A stretch of 64,000 nt of DNA from Corallococcus soli (GTDB lineage Bacteria; Myxococcota; Myxococcia; Myxococcales; Myxococcaceae). The stretch's first letter is position 1; each line of letters opens with the position of its first letter. The position numbers and the translations under genes were made by a program. The DNA is taken from contig NZ_JAAIYO010000012.1 of the NCBI RefSeq assembly GCF_014930455.1, positions 1 through 64,000 of the forward strand, read 5' to 3'. Positions 55,301-61,300 of this stretch are shown here, piece after piece. The notes under the pieces were generated by a model. That model saw only the letters and a list, made by a program, of their open reading frames with translations. It was not told the DNA's origin and ran no database searches.

Positions 55301-58300
55301 GGGCGGAGGGGCGCGACGTCCCGGTGGGCAGCTCCAGTTGCGTGGGGGCACCGGCGAGGTGCTGGCGCCACCAGGAGACCTGCTGCTCCAGCACGTCACC
55401 GTGCAGCCACGAGCGCTGCCACGCGGCGTGGTCGGCGTACTGCACCGGCAGCGCGGGCAACGCGGTGGAGCGGCCCTGACGGAGCGACTCGTACAGGGCG
55501 GCCATCTCGCGCACCAGCACACCGGTGGACCAGCCGTCGGAGATGATGTGGTGCAGCGTCAGCAGCAGGACGTGCTGGGACCCACCGAGCTTCAGCAGGT
55601 GGACCCGCAGCAGCGGACCGGCGGCGAGGTCGAAGGGACGCGCGGCCTCCTCCACGGCGAGCCGGTGCACTTCGGCTTCGGGGTTCGCGGCGGCCGTCAG
55701 GTCCGTGCGAGGCAGGTGGAAGGGCGCGGCCGGGTGGATGTGCTGCACGGGCGCGCCGTCGCGCTGCGGGAAGGTGGTGCGCAGCGTTTCATGCCGGTGC
55801 ACCAGCGCTTCGAAGGCGCGCTCCAGGGCCTCGACGTCCAGGGGCCCCTCCGCGCGCAGCGCCACGGGCATGTTGTACGCGGGGGAGCCGGGCTGGAGCT
55901 GATCCAGGAACCACAGGCGCTGCTGCGCGTACGACAGCGGCAGGACACCGTCTCGCGACGTGGGCACCAGCGGGGGGAGCCCGGGCAGGTCCTTCGCGGT
56001 GGCGTCGATCCTCCGGGCCAGCTCACGGAGGGTGGGCGCTTCGAAGTGCACGCGCAGCGGCAGCTCCACCCCGAAGGTGGAGCGGATGCGGCTGACCACG
56101 CGGGTCGCGAGCAGGGAGTGTCCCCCCAGCTCGAAGAACTGATCGTCCACGCCGATGCGCGGGATGCCCAGCACCTGCGACCACAGCTCGGCGAGCGCCT
56201 GCTCCGTGGGGGTGGAGGGCGGCTGGAAGCTTCCGCTGCCGGTGGGCTGCTCCGGCACGGGCAGCACCTTGCGGTCCACCTTCCCGTTGGGCGTCCGGGG
56301 AAGCGCGGGCAGCACGACCAGGGCCGCGGGCACCATGAAGCCGGGCAGCCGCTGCTGCACGTGCGCGCGCAACGCCGCCACGTCCGGGAGGGCGCCGGCC
56401 TGGGTCGGTGCCACGTAGGCGACGAGCCGACGGTCGCCGGGCACGTCCTCGCGCACCACCACCACCGCTTCGTACACGCCGGGGAAGGCGCGCAGGGCCT
56501 CTTCCACCTCGCCCAGCTCGATGCGGAAGCCGCGCACCTTCACCTGGAAGTCGATGCGGCCCTGGTACTCCAGCGTGCCGTCCGCCTTCCAACGGATCTT
56601 GTCGCCCGTCCGGTACATGCGCGCGCCCGGGACGGAGGCGAATGGATCCGGCACGAAGCGCTCCGCCGTCAGGTGCGGCCGGTGCAGGTAGCCGCGCGCC
56701 AGCCCGGCCCCGCCCAGGTACAGCTCTCCGGACACGCCCACCGGCACGGGACGCAGCTCCGCGTCCAGCACGTAGGCCTGCGTGCCCGCGAGCGGACGAC
56801 CGATGGACGGCGGCAGCGCGGACTGCTCCGACACCCGCGCGTACGTCGAATAGGTCGTGTCCTCCGTGGGGCCGTAGAGGTTGTAGACGTCCCGCACCGT
56901 CCCGGTGGCGTACAGCGCCCGGGCCAGCGCCGCCGGCAGCGGTTCTCCGGCGAGGTTGACGGTGCGCACCGAGGCAGGGAGCGCCTCCATCCGCAGCAGC
57001 TCCGCCATCGCGGAGGGCACCGTGTTGACGAGCGTCACCTCGTCGCGCGCCGGCAGCGACGCCAGCGCCAGGGCGTTATCCGCCAGGTACACCCGGCCGC
57101 CACGGGCCAGGGGGACGAACAGCTCGAACACGGACAGGTCGAAGCTCACCGACGTCGCCGCCAGCACGCCGGCCAGCTGCTCACGGGAGAAGGTGTCCAG
57201 CGCCCAGTGCACGAACGCCACCGCGCTGCGGTGCGCCACCGCCACGCCCTTGGGGCGCCCCGTGCTTCCGGACGTGTAGAGGACGTAGGCCAGCGGGTCC
57301 GACAGGCCGATGGGCGCCGGCCGGTGCGTCGGTTGATGCGCCACGGCCGCGAAGCCGTCCAGCAGCACGTCCTGGACGCCAGGGGCCGCCAGCCGCTCCG
57401 CCACCGAACGCTGCGTCAGCCGCACGGGCGCGCTCGAATCCTCCAGCATGGAGGTCAGCCGCTCCCGCGGGTACGCCGGATCCAGCGGCACGTAGGCGCC
57501 GCCGGCCTTCAACACACCCAGCAGCGCCACCACCAGCTCGGCGGTGCGCTCCAGGCACACGGCCACCGGAACGTCCGGGCCCACGCCCAGCGCGCGCAGG
57601 TGGTGCGCGAGCTGGTTGGCCCGCGCGTCGAGCTGCCGGTAGGTGAGCCGCTGCGTGCCCACCACCAAGGCGATGGCGTCCGGGGTGCGCTCCACCTGGG
57701 CTTCCACCAGGTGGTGCAGGGCCCCGGCCGTCGAAGGCGCCGGGCCCGTGCGGTTCCATTCGACGAGCACCTGCTCGCGCTCGTCCGCGTCCAGCAGGCT
57801 GACGTGGGACACGGGCGCATCCGCGTCCGCCGTCACCGCCGTGAGCAGCCGCGCGAAGTGCCGCGCCATGCGCGCCACCGTCGCCTCGTCGAAGAGGTCG
57901 GTGTTGTAGCCGAGCGTCCCGACGAACACGCCGTCGCGCTCCTCCAGGCCGAGGCCGAGGTCGAACTTGGCGCTGGTGTCCTCCACGGGCTCCATGCCCA
58001 GCACCAGGCCGGGCAGCGCGAGCGTCGTGCCCGGGGCGTTCTGGAGCGCGAACATCACCTGGAACAGCGGACCCCGGCTCAGGTCGCGCTGGGGATGCAG
58101 CGCTTCCACCAGCCACTCGAAGGGCACGTCCTGGTGCGCGTAGGCCGAGAGCGCCGTGGTCCGCACGCGGGCCAGCAGCCCGGCGAAGGAGTCCCGCGCG
58201 TCGATGCGGGCGCGCAGCACCAGGGTGTTCACGAAGAAGCCGATGAGGCCCTCGGTCTCCGCGTGGTGGCGGTTCGCGATGGGCGAGCCGACGCTCACGT

Positions 58301-61300
58301 CGTCCTGGCCGGAGTAGCGCGACAGCAGCAACTGCCAGGCCGCCAGGAGCACCATGAAGTCGGTGGCGCCGTGCTTCTGGGCCAGTTGCTTCACGGCGTC
58401 ACCCAGCGCGCGCTCCAGCCGCACGGGGACCGCCGCGCCGTTGAAGGTCTGCACGGCGGGCCGGGGCCGGTCCGTGGACAGCTCCAGGGCCGCGGGTGCT
58501 CCCTCCAGGGCGTCGCGCCACCAGGCCAGCTCGCGCCCCAGCGTCTCTTCCCGCAGCCACTTGCGCTGCCACACGGCGTAGTCCGCGTACTGGAGCGGCA
58601 GCGACGGCAGGGCGGGCGTCACGCCTTCGTGGAAGGCGCGGTACAGCTCGCCCAGCTCGCGCACCAGGATCGCGATGGACCAACCGTCGGTGACGATGTG
58701 GTGCAGCGTCAGCAGCAGCAGGTGCCGCTGGGGCTCCAGGCGCAGCAGCGTGGTCCGCATCAGCGGCCCGCGCGCCAGGTCGAACGGGCGCCAGGCTTCC
58801 GTCACCGCCAGCCGCCGGGCCTCCTGCTCGCGCGTCGCCGCGGGCACGGGCTCCAGGTCCACGACGGCCAGCGCCGTGAGCGACTCCGGGTGGACGTGCT
58901 GCACGGGCGCATCGCCTTGCAGCGGGAAGGTGGTGCGCAGCACTTCGTGACGCTGGACCAGGGCGTGGAGCGCCCGCCGCAGGGCCTCCGTGTCGAGCGC
59001 GCCCTCCAGCCGCACCACGCTGGGCACGTTGTAGGTCGTGCCGCCCGGCTGGAGCTGATCCAGGAACCACAGGCGCTGCTGCGCGAACGACAGGGGCGGG
59101 GGCCCCGCGTGCTCCACCCGCTCCATCGCGGGCGCGGTGACGCGCGGCAGGTGGGCCAGGCGCTCCGCGAGCAGCGCCACCGTGGGCGCTTCGAACAGCT
59201 GGCCCAGGGGCAGCTCCACGCCCAGCGTGGCGCGGATGCGGGAGACCACCTGGGTGGCCAGCAGGGAGTGGCCTCCCAGCTCGAAGAAGTCGTCGCTGAC
59301 GCTCACGCGCTCCAGGTGCAGCACCTCCGCCCAGATGGCGGCGAGGCGGGCTTCCGTCTCATCGCGGGGCGCGGTGAAGGCGTCCGCCTGCGCCGGTGCC
59401 GGGGCCTCCGGCGTGGGCAGGGCCTTGCGGTCCACCTTGCCGTTGGGCGACAGCGGCAGCGCGTCCAGCAGGACCACCGCCGAGGGCACCATGTAGTCCG
59501 GCAGCACCTTCTGCACCCAGGCCCGGACCGCCTTGCCGTCCTCCTGCGTGCCCGCCACGTACGCGACGAGCCGCTTGTCGCCCGGCACGTCCTCGCGCAC
59601 CACGACCACGGCCTCCGCCACGCCAGGACACCGGCGCACCGCGGCCTCCACCTCGCCCAGTTCGATGCGGAAGCCGCGCACCTTCACCTGGAAGTCCGTG
59701 CGGCCCAGGAACGCCAGCGTCCCGTCCGCCCGCCACTTCACCTGGTCTCCGGTGCGGTAGAGCCGCGTCCCCGGTTGGGTCCCGAAGGGATTCGGGACGA
59801 AGCGCTCCGCCGTCAGCTCCGGCTGATCCAGGTAGCCCCACGCGAGCCCGTCGCCTCCGACGTGCAGCTCACCGGGCACGCCTACCGGTACGGGCCGCCC
59901 GGCCGGATCCAGGACATACGCCGTGGAGTGCGCCAGGGGCCGGCCAATGGGCACCTGGTGGTCCACCGCGTCCCCGTGCCGCAGCGCCTGCGTCACGGAG
60001 AAGGTGGTGTTCTCCGTCGGCCCGTAGCCGTTGATCAGCACCGCGCCCTGCGGCATCCGCGCCAGGTGCTCCCGGACGCGCACGGCGGGGAGCACGTCGC
60101 CTCCGGCCAGCAGCTGGTTCACGCCCGCCAGCGCGTCCGGCTGGTGCTGCGCCATCTGTTCGAACAGCGCGGCGGTGAGCCAGAGCGAGTCCACCGCGTG
60201 CCGCGTCAGCAGCCCGCCCAGCTCCTCCAACGACAGCGCGTGCGGCGGGGCCAGCACCAGCCGCGCCCCGTGCAGCAGGGCGCCCCAGATCTCCAGCGTC
60301 GACGCGTCGAAGGCCACCGGCGCGGCCTGGAGCCAGGTGCGCTCCGGTCCGAAGCGCGCGAAGCCCTGGCCCTCCACGAGCCGCACCACGCCCCGGTGGG
60401 GCACGCACACGCCCTTCGGCTGGCCCGTGCTCCCGGAGGTGAACATCACGTAGGCCAGGGCCTCCGCGCCTCCGCGCGATTCGGGTGCGCTCACCGGCCG
60501 GGCCGCGAGCGCCTTCGCCTCCTCGTCCACGAGCACCAGCAGGGCGCCGGTCTCCGGCAGGTCATCCGCCAGCGAGGACTGCGTCAGCAGGACGCCCACG
60601 CGCGCCTGCGACAGCATGGACATCTGCCGCTGCGCGGGGGCCCCGGCGTCGATCGGCACGTAGGCGGCCCCGGCCTTCAGCACGCCCAGCAGCGCCACCA
60701 CCAGCTCCACCGAACGCTCCAGGTACACGCCCACTCGCGCGCCCGCGGTCACGCCCAGCGCCCGGAGGTGGTGCGCGACCTGATTGGAGCGTCGCTCCAG
60801 CTCCGCGTACGTCAGGGTCCGCTCCGCCTGGACCAGCGCGACCGCGTCCGGCGTGCGCGCGGCCTGCGCGGAGAACCGCTCATGGATGGACGCATCGCGC
60901 GGGGAGTCCGACGCGGTGGCGTTCCACTCGCGCAGCAGCCGTGCCTGCTCCGCCGCGTCCATCAGCGGCAGCGCGCCGAGGGTCCGCTCCGGCGCCTCGG
61001 TGATGCCCCGGGCCAGCGTGGCCAGGTGGGAGGCCATCGCCTCCACCGTGGCGGCGTCGTAGAGGTCGGTGTTGTGGACGATGGCGCCGGTGAAGCCCTC
61101 CGCCGTCTCCTCCAGGTGCAGCGAGAGGAAGAAGGGCGACGTGCGCGGCTCCGGATCCAGCAGCCGCAGCGCGAGCCCCCGCACGGACAGCTCCGGCATC
61201 GGCGTGTTGTGCAGGGTGAACGTCACCTGGCACAGCGGCGGATGGCTCAGGCTGCGCTCGGTCTGGAGCGCCTCCACCAGCTTCTCGAAGGGCAGGTCCT